A DNA stretch of 64,000 nt, taken from positions 11,629,338-11,693,337 of the forward strand of contig CM034401.1 in the NCBI GenBank assembly GCA_019925095.2. The letters are read 5' to 3'. The notes beneath the pieces are model-generated. The model ran no database searches and was not told the DNA's origin. It was given only the letters and a program-made list of their open reading frames with translations. Source of the stretch: Dendrolimus kikuchii (taxonomy: Eukaryota > Arthropoda > Insecta > Lepidoptera > Lasiocampidae). Of the stretch, positions 11,934-22,912 are shown in pieces; the first letter of the stretch is position 1; each line of letters starts with the position of its first letter. The translations under genes and the position numbers were made by a program.

Positions 11934-13237
11934 CCTAGTCTTGCCATAAATATGGTAACAAAGAATTATTTTTTCTATTGCAAATAACTTTTATAAGTTT
12001 TACAATGTGTTAGTTTAATACATAAATATAAAACAATTTAAAATATAAAAAGCTTATTCGAAGTGGTCTCCATTTGCTGCAATACAATCCTTTAAACGTT
12101 GAGGCCAGTTATCAATAGAAGCACGCACTCTGTCCATGGGTAAATTCTTCACTGCCAATCGTATGGATTGTTTTAAGGACTCCAAATTATCATGGCGTTT
12201 AGAACAAGCCGTACTCTCTAAAACTTACCATAAATCATAATCCAGCGGATTAAGATCGGTACTAGACCACGGCCAGTCTTCAGCTCTGATGAAGTCCGAA
12301 ACGTTCGTTTCCAACCAAGACTGCGTGGACCGAGCTTTATGACCCAGCGCCGAGTCTTGCTGGGAGGACCATTCTTGGTTATTGAACATGGTGTTGTTAA
12401 GGGGCTTAACTACCTTCTCAAGAATGGTATCTTGATACACTTGTGCCGATGTTTTGATACCTTTTTCACAAAAATATGGCTCAGTCACTCCTTCATAGCT
12501 AACACCCCACCAAACCATCACTGAAGACGGATAATGCCCACGTTGCACTCTGTCGACTAATTGAGAAGCTTCCTTAGAGCTTTGAGCATAAATACGGTCA
12601 CGTTGTTTGTTAAAATGTTGCTCAATTGTAAAGAAAATCTCATCCGTAAACAAAATTTTTCTGTGACCTGCCTTTGCGTACCGCTGCAGTAGTTGTTTCG
12701 ATTTTACCACCCTATTCTTTTTTAAATTATGAGTTAAGAAATGACCAGTGCGTCTCTTATAGGCTGCAAGTCCTAAGTCATCTTTTAAAATACGCGACAT
12801 GGTTCTAGGTGATATCTACATCTCCCGAGATAAAATCTTTTGCTTTCGGACAGGATTTCTTCGAATTGTTTCCCCTTACTGCGTTGACCACCTTTTTCGT
12901 ACGAAAACTACGTGGACGGCCAGGTCTTTTTCTGTCACAAACAGAGGAGGTCTCATTGTACCTATTAATAGCCCGGTACACGAACATTTGACTAATACCA
13001 AGCGTATGGAGAGTTTTAAAAATTGCATTTGGCTCCATACCTACTTTGTGTAATGCAATCCAGCGATTCAATTCTCTTTATCGCCCCACTCCATTTTAAT
13101 ATCGCAAAATGTTGTACAATGTATTGGCGCCAAAATGAGAAAACACAAAGAACAATCATATAAAAATGACAGATTCCCAATTCAAATGTAATATTTTGTT
13201 TCTTTTTAATTGTAACAGTACTTATGGCCAGACTAAG
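11934..13237 (-). mobile_element. maT-like mariner (DD37D), complete length, inactive
   Basis: A 1304-bp Tc1/mariner element. Its ends are CCTAGTCTTGCCATAAATA on the left and, inverted, CTTAGTCTGGCCATAAGTA on the right. It is flanked on both sides by TA (11932-11933 and 13238-13239), the normal mariner target duplication. It lies outside the coding exons of the Akap200-like gene, upstream of the start codon. Two related copies are at 27412 and 60652. Confidence 0.88.
12054..13094 (-). pseudogene. mariner transposase pseudogene
   Basis: The would-be start at 13094 reads MEWGDKEN, then meets an in-frame TGA and a one-base deletion near 13070. Next comes a helix-turn-helix region (GISQMFVYRAINRYNE, GRPRSFRTKK) and, after a further frameshift near 12805, the catalytic half MSRILKDDLG to LNPLDYDLW. 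The three acidic residues are in FTDEI, QQDSA and NPLDYD. The spacing from the second to the third is 37 residues, as in maT/DD37D mariners. A TCA-to-TAA change relative to the copy at 27412 cuts the chain after DYDLW (12225). It cannot make an active enzyme. Confidence 0.88.
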
Positions 13238-13482
13238 TATAAACCTTCCTTGAAAAATTATGATGGTGAAAAATCCGTGGCGTGGTTTAGGAGTTAGCAA
13301 ATATACAGACGGGCAAATTCGGAAAACGACTTTATTTTATACTACTTTAGACTTTATTTTTTTAGTCAGCACTTGAAAACCCATCATGATGATTCTTAAT
13401 TACTTAAGTGGATATGAAATAAAAATTTGTAAAAAAAATGCAAGATTGTAAAGTTTAAATACTTTCAACAATTTTTTTTAAC

Positions 13483-13604
13483 AATATCAAAATTTTCTTA
13501 ACTTTTCGCGACTTTTCAGTGGTCGAGACGTCGGAAAAACAAAAATCAAATAAATTACCGCGCTTAAAACCGTTAAAACGTAGTTTTATTAAATATCAAA
13601 ATTT
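13483..13604 (+). mobile_element. Short Penelope-like unit with 13-bp target duplication
   Basis: A 96-bp unit (13496-13591) is flanked by perfect direct repeats AATATCAAAATTT at 13483-13495 and 13592-13604. The unit contains TTCGCGACTT, GACGTCGGAAAAACAAAAAT, TTACCGCGCTTAAAACCGTT and GTAGTTTTATT. All of these recur in the larger unit at 62838-63093. No protein is encoded. The duplication shows it moved as a unit; the Penelope link is an inference. Confidence 0.6.
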
Positions 13605-14105
13605 GTAATTTACTTACGAAACCCTAAAAATGCCAAAAATACCCCTTATATCTACGGATCTTATTCAAATAAATTATAGATGAAAGTATTTTTTAAAAAA
13701 GCAAATTGTCTTATCATCATCTTCATTTTCATTATCCAATGTTTTAAATAAAAAGTTATAAAATATTGTCATTATTTTTAAGCGTTTTTTTAAACATTAT
13801 TTCACGTTTTTTATGGTGGCCGATCCCTAATTCTTAAGTATTGATACGATTTCACTACAGCATCAAAAAGTGGCATATAGAATAAATACATCTAAATAAT
13901 GAATTTTATTCATAAAGACCTAGTCGTTTTTAAGAAAAAAAGGCTGAACATGGTTACAAATGGAAAGACGAACGTAATGATTTAATAAGGGTTCCACTAT
14001 GCCAAAATTGAATCTTTAAATTCTTTCTTAATTAGCAAACATTTATAATCATTATGACGTTTAGCCTAAAGTGATATTTATAACGGCAATAGGTGAGGAG
14101 TAAGC
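13605..14105. other. Upstream DNA / possible 5' UTR of the Akap200-like gene
   Basis: AT-rich with no protein signal. Somewhere close before 14106 there should be 5' UTR sequence or a splice acceptor. TTTAG at about 14065 and TTAG at about 14032 are weak acceptor candidates. Confidence 0.35.
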
Positions 14106-14276
14106 ATGGGTGCTAAGCAGAGCAAACGCTCGGTCGACATAAGCGGCAAGGAGGCCGAGAGCGCAGGCGAGGTAGCGGCGGCGGGCGCGGGCGGCGAGGG
14201 CCGCGTCGAACAGCTCGCGGACGCGGACGCGCTGAAGCCACAGCTCAACGGGGACGCTCACATACATGAAAAATCG
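14106..14276 (+). CDS. Akap200: Akap200/MARCKS-like protein, coding exon 1
   Basis: The 57 codons begin MGAKQSKRSVDIS. Gly-2 with Ser-6 is the N-myristoylation pattern, so the protein is probably lipid-anchored to the plasma membrane like insect Akap200, whose N-terminus also contains QSKRSVDI. The start sits in a good context (A at -3, G at +4) and I see no other start in frame. The rest is Ala/Gly/Glu-rich and low in complexity, unusually GC-rich for this window. The exon ends at phase 0 before GTAATC (donor GT at 14277). Akap200 in flies tethers PKA RII subunits and binds calmodulin and actin; that role is carried over by homology, not shown here. Confidence 0.85.
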
Positions 14277-14414
14277 GTAATCAATGATCATCCACGTTTG
14301 CGGCTATTTCACATTCACGATAAAGACACGCTCCAGACCAACATTCTTTCGCTTCATCTACATTCTTTAATCTTTTTTATACATGCGCGTTTGTTTGAGG
14401 TGCTGGTGAAATAG

Positions 14415-14625
14415 AACTAATTTGGATTTTTTTTGTTTCTCTGTGTGTCTGTTTCTACGGGCTAATCTCCGAAACGACTGAACCGATTTAAATGAAATTT
14501 TGTATGGTGGTAGTTTATATCCTTGGTCAACATATAGGATACTTTTGATCCCGAAAAATTAAAAAGTTCCCGTGGGATAGTTAAAAAAACTTTCCACGCG
14601 GACGAAGTCGCGGGCAGAAGCTAGT
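14415..14625 (-). mobile_element. Helitron-like element, near-complete copy
   Basis: On the minus strand it starts CTAGCTTCTGCCCGCGACTT, with 'CGTCCGCGTGG' next, and runs through 'TTTTCGGGATCAAAAGTATC' and 'AAATCGGTTCAGTCGTTTCG' to a 'CAGACACACAGAG' tail. This is a very common lepidopteran repeat layout. The CTAG terminus next to T on the plus strand fits a non-autonomous Helitron. It lies in intron 1 of the Akap200-like gene. Confidence 0.55.
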
Positions 14626-15951
14626 ACTAAATATAATATCAAAATACTAAAATCTAAAACTCTACAATATAAAAATAGTACTAGTTTAATATATGCATTA
14701 TGAAATTACATAACCCCAATTGCTTTTGGCATTCGAGTTATAGTTTCATTCAGGGTCCGTCATAGATATTTTGTATTTGTATAGCTGGAATTTCACTCCG
14801 TGCATTTTAGGTGCTGACGAACAGCGTAACAAAGCATTGTTGTACATACCGACAAAAACAAGTTGTTCAACCGAAACTGACTACTTTTTTAGTTATTGGC
14901 CGTTACTTTGGGTACCTATCTAAGTTCAAAAAACACTTTCTAACGTTTATAAAGCTTTTATTTAGTGAATAAATTGACTTTCAAAGACACAAAACCAAAT
15001 ATTCAATTTTAGGTTAAATTTCCATTGTCGTAGTATGAATTGGGTTTTTATTTTTTGTCGTATTCATCATAATATGAAGGAGCGTAGTAAGCTGGGGTAC
15101 TTGTCTCTCTCAGAGCATAATATTATATCTCTGAGTGAAACGCTTATTAAGAATAGTACAGGGAAGCAATATTAAGCTATAAATGTCATTAAGTACTTCG
15201 CTTAGACGTTTGTTTTTCCTTTTTCATAAACTTAGGAATAAACGGATTCAAAGCCTGTGTACATTCACGTACATAACGTACGTTAAAGTTCATGTATTTT
15301 ATATTCATATTATATCGTATTATTATATTCATAGATTCCGTATTTTAGACTTAACCACAAGGAAAGTTTTGAATTACTATGTATTTGTATTAAAAAGTGA
15401 TTAGGAATCAGATTCTAATTTCAATAACGCAGATAAGAAATCTAGCACAGTACATAACACCGCGTGCGGTTTTTTGGCTTAACATACATCAGGGTTAGAA
15501 AAAAAACAGTTTAATTTTAAATTTTATAGAACAAACAGTTCAAAATATTTCAAACCAGTGTTTTTTTTATATTTTTTTTACTTTTACTCATCAATTTCAA
15601 ATGAATTAGACCTACTAATAATTCATTTGTCATTTCTAGGCTATTTTCAAATTCACCTTAGTAATCATTTACAAAACTTGATCAATCGATAAACATTTGT
15701 TTTTTGTTGTGTATCTCGTAATCAATACTGAATGCTTTAGATATATCTTGTATGTTCTAATTTTGTTACATATACTTTCTTAATAGGAGAAACCCTTAAA
15801 CTACCTACTACTACCCAATAAATAATCCATTCGATTACTTTCTTTCAAGTGATAAAAGTTCTAAGCCAATAACAGACATTATAGATAAGATCCTTACACA
15901 GGAATTTTAATATGCATTAAAAAAACTTTATTCTAAAAAGAAGTTATTATG
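14626..15951. other. Intron 1 sequence without further recognised feature
   Basis: AT-rich intron DNA of the Akap200-like gene. Short ORFs such as 15183-15404 have no family resemblance. Confidence 0.5.
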
Positions 15952-16262
15952 ATTTTTTTTATTGCGTGAGTTCAGCAGACAGCTCACCCGTTGAAAAGCA
16001 GTTACCATGCCTATGGACATTAGTAACACTAAAGGTGCTACCAATGTGATGCCACTCTCTAAAGGGAGACCTGCTACCTTGCTACTAATGCTGGAACACA
16101 ATTCAAGGTTATTATAGCGGTATACTCTAAAACAAGGGTGGTAGCCATCGAGATGGACAAATATTCTACCAACTAGCTATGGGTTGTTTTATCGCCTTTT
16201 ACGGCAGGCCGCTTGGCCGCAGGAAATTATATTCTTTCTTTGTTCTTGCATGGATAATTGAC
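15952..16262 (-). mobile_element. Retroposon family A copy (minus strand)
   Basis: The plus strand reads a T-run, then GAGTTCAGCAGACAG, a 'CACCAAAGGTGCTAC'-like core, 'CTCTAAAGGGAG', 'GGGTTGTTTTATCGCC' and 'GCCGCAGGAAATTA'. The T-run marks the poly(A) end, so the copy lies on the minus strand. Three more copies are at 22606, 31201 and 58380 (the last inverted). It is non-coding and is probably a SINE or a LINE 3' tail. Confidence 0.6.
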
Positions 16263-16712
16263 GTAAGAAGCGAACCACACAAGTGCAGTATCTGTCTACT
16301 GTCAAGTCAGCAGCTCGCACCCTGTAATCTTGACTTTAGACTCCTCATACACTGTAACGGTGAAGAAAATTAAGACGAGAATAATTTGCAACTCGATGAG
16401 TTTATCGATGTCTTGATCCACCTTGGACCAGCGTGAAAGTTATGCTGTTCTTTTCTCTAAAATTATGAGGCCCGTGTTCAGAAGTCCTTCGGTTATGGTC
16501 TCATATATTCGCCATACCTGTCTAAGGCGGGTTGGCGTGTTTCACATATCAGTAATATCAGTTTGCAGTGTTCTTACGGTTTTCTTTAACATAAAGTAAG
16601 TAAAGTGGTGCTAAGCTGCATTAATGCTACTTGTTGTATGTTAATACTCTAACGACTTTACGAGCATGACGTGTCGTGGATATTTCTTAAAATAATGTTT
16701 TTGGTTATAAAG
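16263..16712. other. Intron 1, distal part
   Basis: No repeat or gene recognised. It ends at the acceptor TTATAAAG just before exon 2. Confidence 0.5.
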
Positions 16713-16901
16713 GAAAATGAAAAGGAGTTAGATAGTGGAACTCCTGAGAATGAAAAAGATGCCACCACAGAAAAGGAAGCTAAAGGATCCGAGGAAGAGA
16801 AGGACAGGGAAACAGTGGCCAATGGGGAGCCCGAACAAAAAACCGACAATGGTGATACCGCTCCCACACCCGAAGAAGGGAAGAAACCTAAAAAAGAAAA
16901 G
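16713..16901 (+). CDS. Akap200: Akap200/MARCKS-like protein, coding exon 2
   Basis: The 63 codons start ENEKELDSGTPENEK and end PEEGKKPKKEK. They are strongly acidic in the first two thirds, then switch to a Lys-rich end that leads into the effector-like exon 3. The acceptor is AAAG at 16709-16712 and the donor is AAG|GTAATC. Both ends are phase 0, so the exon can be skipped or included without shifting the frame. No folded domain is expected; the composition is that of an intrinsically disordered MARCKS-type chain. Confidence 0.8.
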
Positions 16902-17094
16902 GTAATCTTTTTCAGATAAATATCAATAATAATTTGAAATAAGTTTTTTTCTATTAACTTACAAACTTACTGCTACTAATGAAAATTTAAAGAACAATTA
17001 ATTAATAATTAAGCTATTAAAATTTAACATTAAATTTGTAATACTGAAATGGTCTTTTAAGTAAATTAATATTAGTAATATTTATAGCGTACTA

Positions 17095-17756
17095 ACGGAC
17101 CCGACAGACTTCATTCTGTCAAAAAAATTTGGAATATGGCAGTTTTTTGTTCCTACCTATTTTATAGCCGGGGCAAAAAATTATCTTGAACACCCTGGTG
17201 ATAGGGCGGTGTGTGGGGTTAAGCTCGGGTAACCAAAGTATCTTCGCTTGCACGAACTTTGGCCACCCTTCTGGGACCCACTTGACCAACCAAATTGAAT
17301 AGTCACAAAATGTAAGAGCTATAGATCATTAGTACTGATTTTGAATTTGTTCGGCTTCGCGATATTATTTCTTTTGTTTTAGTTTCGGCACGCGACATTC
17401 ACAGACGACAGATATGATTGAATTTGAACTTTGTACAGCGGTAACAAAGTGCAAATTGACTCTTTAGCGTTAGGAACACACCTACATTGCTTAGACAACA
17501 GTGAAATATGAACTTTATTGAATAGCAATAAAGTTCAAATTGACTCTACATTTTAGTTAGAAAACGTTTGTATGGGAAAAAGAAAAGAGCTGTTTTTAGG
17601 GGTTTCCCGACAATTATTCGAATTTTTCTCGCCGTAAAAACCATCCTTGGACTTCAACGAACATTTAAAAAAAAGAATTGGCTAAATTGGTCCAGGCGTT
17701 GTTGAGTTATGCGCTTACCAACACATTTTGCGATTCATTTTTATATATATATAGAT
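17095..17756 (-). mobile_element. Helitron-like element in intron 2
   Basis: It starts with 'GGACCCGACAGACTTCATTC' and ends in 'AACACATTTTGCGATTCATT' with a short (TA) tail. The layout matches the copy at 55828-56247 ('TTGACCCGGCAAACTTCGTA' to 'ATATATAGAT'). It is longer than that copy, with about 250 bp of extra internal sequence. Confidence 0.45.
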
Positions 17757-18859
17757 TATTTATATCGTATTATTTATTTGCATTACTGACTTGAATTGAG
17801 GTCAAATAATGGCGTGTTAACCTTGAATAATAGCGATTAATTTTCTCTCGTTATTGTTTCATACAATATGTTTGTATTTCTCGTAAGATTTAAGCTGTTG
17901 ATCATAAATTATGAATTTAACTTTGCAATTTTAATACGAAAGTGTACGTCCTTCTATTTGAAATTGTATAGGATCAGTTGCATTTATTGGGTTAATCTAA
18001 TCAGCTTTTAAGCTCTTTGATTTTGGCTACGAGTAATCTTCTAGAATTTGATAAGTGAATAATTATTATTGAATGATTAATTCACTAATCATTATTCATT
18101 CCATTAGTTTTACACGGTTGCTCTGCTTCTTGAAGTTAATAATTATCCTATGACTATCCCCATTTATCGAACGTTTACATGTATTAACTTTCATAACAAT
18201 TAGCTAATTCAGCCGGCTGTGTTAGATTGAATACATACATAGCCCTGGAAATGTTCCATTTTGCAGGGGAAATTTCTCTTTACTAAAGATAGTTCTTATT
18301 GTAACATTATTTAAGAATAAATAAGAAGGCGACCAAAAGCCCAATTTCTATGATGATAGGTTGATTTCCAAAGTCACGAAGGAGGAAAAAAACATCATCC
18401 ATACAAACCCATTTCAATTGTATATCTGACATGCATATGTATTATTATGCCTGTTTCCCAAATATAATAAGGATATTTAATGGATCTCCATATTTCTACC
18501 TTAGTATGAATTTTAAATACAATATTTGTTGCAACTTGTAACATAATAAGACAAAGTGGAAATATTTTATAGTCTGCAGTATAGAAATAATAATGAATGA
18601 TCTTCAAGTGTGCTACGAACGATATTTTAACAACAGTCAAATAATTTGTGATAACACACTTAAACTAATTAGCATTAAAAAACTAGTTTTAACAATCAAA
18701 AGTACTGAAATTAATTGTTTATTAAATGTAAACAAATCCATTAACTAAAATGTTTACACATACTTTGATAGTTTGTATGTTAATTAGAATTTCCTCATTT
18801 ATTAATCTCTTGTTTGTGAGTGAAACAGTAGTTGTTATCTAAATGCATGTCACGGGCAG
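17757..18859. other. Intron 2, distal part
   Basis: AT-rich. An 81-codon ORF at 18395-18640 on the minus strand has no family features. It ends at the acceptor ACGGGCAG before exon 3. Confidence 0.5.
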
Positions 18860-18982
18860 GTCAAGAAGAAATTCTCCCTGAGATCGATCAGTTTTAGCAG
18901 AAAGGACAAGCCAAAACAGGAGAAGAAGCGAAAGGACGAGGAACCCAAAACAAATGGCGAGCCGGAGAAAGTGCCAGAGGAG
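18860..18982 (+). CDS. Akap200: Akap200/MARCKS-like protein, coding exon 3 (effector-domain exon)
   Basis: The 41 codons start VKKKFSLRSISFSRKDKPKQ and continue with EKKRKDEEPKTNGEPEKVPEE. The run of Lys with FSLRSISFS is the signature of the MARCKS effector domain. In that family it binds acidic lipid, calmodulin and actin, and is switched off when its serines are phosphorylated by PKC. Three serines sit between the basic and aromatic residues. It is flanked by AG at 18858-18859 and GTGAGT at 18983, both phase 0. The domain therefore sits alone in one small exon and could be removed as a cassette. Confidence 0.85.
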
Positions 18983-18994
18983 GTGAGTGACATT

Positions 18995-19265
18995 TTTATC
19001 AACACTAGGATATGCCCGCGACTACGTCCACTCTTGACTTGAAATTCCCACGTAATATGAGCTTGCTTTGTGTCACGTTTCGTTTAAATCCATTCAGTAT
19101 TTTTCACGTGATGCTCTAACAGACAGACAAAAATTCAATTTGCAAATTGCATTGCATTTTTGGTATCTCTCCTGGTCCGAATTATCCCCCCTGATTTTTT
19201 TCACATTTTTAAATGCATTGTACAATCTCGAACCATTTACAGTCCAGATTTATTATACTATAGAC
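18995..19265 (-). mobile_element. Helitron-like repeat D, copy 1
   Basis: It begins 'ACTAGGATATGCCCGCGACT' on the plus strand and ends with 'CTGGTCCGAATT', 'CTGATTTTTTTCACATTTTT' and 'TCGAACCATTTACA'. The same tail occurs in copy 2 at 19560. It sits only 13 bases after the exon 3 donor. Confidence 0.5.
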
Positions 19266-19559
19266 TAGCGTTTACTAAACTCTATTTTACTTACATAAAA
19301 ACTAAATCACGTTTATTTATATATAAAACTTTAAAAAAATAAATATCAGACCTAAATGAAACTACAGTTTCTTGTTCAATTTACTACAATAACAATCAAA
19401 CTAAGTCCATATAGTCAAAACAACTGCCCTACAAAACATAGAGATTAGTCGAAGCCAACCTGATTTGATAAGTAATAGAATAAATGACTTGTTTCCTATG
19501 ACAATATGGTATTTGTGATTTGAAAAAACGTGATTACAGCGCCATCTATTTAAGTAATC

Positions 19560-19985
19560 CGTCTATTCTATGAAAAAGATATAATTTATCAGGATAACAA
19601 GCATCCTAAGTTTTAATTCGAGATATAAGCCAGCTGTATCGAGTTTCATTCTTATACGTTCAGCAGTTTTTAAAAAGGATGCAATCTCAGCGCCGTCTTT
19701 GTCGATATTGTTATCTATCCCGCGGAAATGACGCCTTTTATCGGGATAAAAAGTATCCTAAGTTACGTCCCGGGATATGAGATAGCTTTTTGTCATGTTT
19801 CATTTAAACCCATTCAGTAATTTTCAGTGATGCTCTAACAGACAGACAGAAAGGCAGGCAAAAATTCTAAAAATTGATTTTCGGAATCTCCTGGTCCGAA
19901 TTGCGCTTTTCTGATTTTTTCACATTTTTAAACGCTATGTACTAACTCGAACCATTTACATACATATTTATTATAGTATGTATAG
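19560..19985 (-). mobile_element. Helitron-like repeat D, copy 2
   Basis: It shares 'CAGTAATTTTCAGTGATGCT', 'CTAACAGACAGACA', 'CTCCTGGTCCGAATTG' and 'CTCGAACCATTTACA' with copy 1, 600 bp upstream and in the same orientation. Its internal part is longer and includes 'GCGGAAATGACGCC'. Confidence 0.5.
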
Positions 19986-20774
19986 CTGACTGTCCCAACG
20001 CAGTACTGACAATGTTAGGATTCCGTAGTCAAATAATAAAAATAATACAAAAAAGTAGGTAGATGCTTGGCAGTCTGCTCATGATGAAGGGCGCCGAAAG
20101 TGAAGACGTACGAAAGTCCATTATTTTGTTATTTGGCAACGAAATCCAGTCCATATCTTTTTGTCTTAATCGCATTTTCAAAAAGAAATTTTTCAGGACA
20201 ACGTAAATTTCATATAGTATTTCGAGTTGTGTGCTTTTATGTATAAAATGTTGTAAAAAAATTAAAACATTTCTTTTTTATGTTACGAGTTTAAAATAGG
20301 CATAGGCATGTTTCATATACATAAATATGAAACAAAGATCATTATCTTTCATAGCTGGTATAAAACTGAGTTAGGTGTGCAGTGATACTTTAAAAACCGG
20401 ATAAATATTGCAATTTGATTTACTAGCTATTGATATCCAAGTCGTCTAAGCTGCATAAAACACCGCAGAAATTAAATGAAACTTAACAAAAACGAGCTAT
20501 GTACAGTGACAGTTGGTTACGTACTAGAATAAACAAGATTTAATAATTATGACTTACCTTTCAACCCTTCTGCGTAATACGAGTGATATATCTCATTTCT
20601 GCGAGATAGTGAGTTCAACAACCGTTCAAAGGATAGTGATTCGAATGATCTAGAACTTTCTATAACGCTATGAACCTACTATCACCAGCAATAAGGACGT
20701 GTGAGTCTATAAATGCGAGAACAAGTTTGCGTAATTGTTCTTTTTGTCAGGCTATTACATATATAAATCCCTTT
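19986..20774. other. Intron 3 sequence
   Basis: AT-rich, with no gene or named repeat recognised. Confidence 0.45.
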
Positions 20775-20980
20775 TGAGGGTCCGTAGCTGTTTTGGCAAA
20801 AAAAAGCCCTTACGTTTTCGTCATGTCATGTATATATTTTTGTAAATCGCAGTCATTTTTCTCGTAAACTACTAGACATATAAATGTTTGACAGGAAGGT
20901 GTAATTTATATGTCAATAGGTCAATAGGTGGGAAGTCTCCCACCTATTGACATATAAAGTATACCTTCCTGTCCTGTTCC
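20775..20980 (+). repeat. Degenerate 'GGGTCCGTAG' repeat with a long hairpin
   Basis: 'GAGGGTCCGTAGCTGTTTTG' resembles the starts at 11665 and 39025. Inside it, 20890-20973 is an inverted repeat: GACAGGAAGGT at one end pairs with ACCTTCCTGTC at the other, and the inner TGTCAATAGGT and CCCACCTATTGACA stretches pair across a 4-base turn. The left arm has an 8-base tandem duplication (CAATAGGT twice), which would make a bulge. Confidence 0.5.
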
Positions 20981-21006
20981 TAGCTTTAGAAATCGTTAAA
21001 ATTGTG

Positions 21007-21036
21007 CCTCCTCCTCCTCCTCCTATCCTCCTCTTC
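21007..21036. repeat. (CTC)n microsatellite
   Basis: Runs of CTC triplets, slightly interrupted. Confidence 0.7.
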
Positions 21037-21235
21037 CCCTTCTAATCTTTGAATATTTTTATTGTTTTTTCATAAATGATGCATCTTAGTGATACAACAT
21101 TAAAATTACAATCTAATCTAGGAAATAAGACTAATGAGTAATTTAAATCTGACCTAAAATAACTAGATATAACTTAAACTAAGAATGTGTCCAATAACAC
21201 GTTTCTTATTGTCTTTATTAAGGAGAAGACACTTT

Positions 21236-22085
21236 GTTCATATGTTCTTTGTTAATGTTTCGCACATAGCACTACACTTTATTGTTATGAGAGTATTATT
21301 ACACTAACTCAAATGGTTTTGTCCTTTTAAATCTGTATTATCAAGGAGTTGGATGGCCTCGACATTCATATGGTGATGAAGCCGTTGCTGGTGGGCTTCA
21401 GCGTATTTTTTTATTACGCTAATGACGAGGTCCACTTTTAGGTCTCGATGGAGATCGTCTGATCTTATGTACCAAGGAGCATTGACCATGTCCTTGAGTA
21501 CTTTATTTTGGAACCTTTGTATGGTGTTTAAATTGGTTGGCTTGGTGCAGCACCATAGTTGTATACCATAGGTCCATACTGGCATTAGAATCTGTTTATA
21601 CAGAAGTATCTTATTAGGTACTGACAGAGCCGAATATTTGCCGAGAAGCCAGTACATTTTTTTGTAGCGTAAATCTAGCTCTTGACGTTTCTTTTTGACA
21701 TGGGCTTTCCAGCGCAGCTTAGCGTCTAATGTCATTCCCAAATATTTGGCTGTATTTTCGTATGGTATAATTTGGTCATTTATATATACCGGATGATAGT
21801 TAGGCTGTTTGTTTGTAAAATCAATGTGAATAGACTTAGATTCATTAAGTTTTATTCGCCATTTTTTGGTCCAATTATAGATTGTACTCACGGCATTTTG
21901 TACCTTTTCCACAGCTTCCTCGTGTGTGACTCCTGTGGCTATTATGGCCGTGTCATCTGCAAAAGTAGCGATGGTGTTATTTTCCAGTTCTAGAATATCA
22001 CATGTGTATAATAGGTATAGGACCGGGCCTAGAACACTTCCTTGTGGTGGTACTCCAGCTTTTGAAATATGAAGTAGAAAATATT
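21236..22085 (-). mobile_element. jockey-type LINE, 5'-truncated
   Basis: Reading the minus strand from about 22085: a 'PQGSVLGPVLY' box, then 'IATFADDTAIIATGVTHEEA', then at 21912-21304 a long open stretch with NWTKKWRIKLNESKS, YLGMTLDAKLRWKAH and MPVWTYGIQLWC, the usual jockey reverse-transcriptase order. The FADD active site is intact and 202 codons are open, but the endonuclease and the earlier reverse-transcriptase part are missing. The 3' UTR carries AATAAAG at about 21217. It sits antisense to the host gene in intron 3. Confidence 0.85.
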
Positions 22086-22605
22086 GAAATAAATTGACGT
22101 GGCAGAAGAGAAGTTTGTTTGATCATTGCTTAGATTAATTGTTTTTTTCTGATTCCGCAGTAGCCAAGTGGCGAAAACAGTACGACGCTTGTCACCTCCA
22201 CGGAAACATTCATATTTTGTGGACTGCCATGCAAATTAGATTCAAAATAAAATTGTATAGATTTTGTTGATTAACCACTAGAGAAGACCTCATTCATTGT
22301 TTGTTGTCGAAATAGCAAAAGTTCCCGCGAAATTTGGAATTGGTAGTTGTGTATAAGTGTAACTATGTGGCCGGCTTAGTACTAATAATATTCAAAATTT
22401 AGTAACTTCCAACCGCTTAATCATGACATCGATTCGAGAATAACGAACGGGCGAATTTGTAAGGGTTCCGCTTTTTTCATTATGACTAAAAACGAATTAA
22501 AACCAATATTTATTTTACCTATTTATTATTAGTGAAGGAAAATGTGAGAAAAATTCACAGTTTATTTGTCCCCATACGTATTGTCTCTGACGGCGTCGTC
22601 ATCAT
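22086..22605. other. Intron 3 sequence
   Basis: No recognised feature. Confidence 0.4.
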
Positions 22606-22912
22606 TAATTTTTTTTATTGTATGAGTTCAGCAGACAGGCAGACGACCCACTTGATGGAAAGCGGTTACCATCGCCTATGGACATTTGCAACACCAAAGG
22701 TGCTACAAATGCGCTGCTGCTCTCTTAAGGGAGATTGGAACCTGGTCACTATTGCCGGCACACAATTCAAGGTTGTTGACCAGGGGTGGTAGCCATCTAG
22801 TCGGGCAAATGCCCTACCACCTGGCTGTGGGTTGTTTTGTCGCCTCTTACGACAGGCCGCCCGGCCGCAGGAAATTGTATTCTTTCTCCGTTCCTACACG
22901 GATAAAAATGTA
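22606..22912 (-). mobile_element. Retroposon family A copy, most complete
   Basis: The plus strand runs from TTTTTTTATTGTATGAGTTC to CCTACACGGATAAAAATG. It keeps all blocks: GCAGACAGGCAGACG, TGGAAAGCGGTTACCATCGC, ACACCAAAGGTGCTAC, CTCTTAAGGGAGA, GGGTGGTAGCC, GGGTTGTTTTGTCGCC and GCCGCAGGAAATTG. The poly(A) end is at 22606 on the minus strand. Confidence 0.65.
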
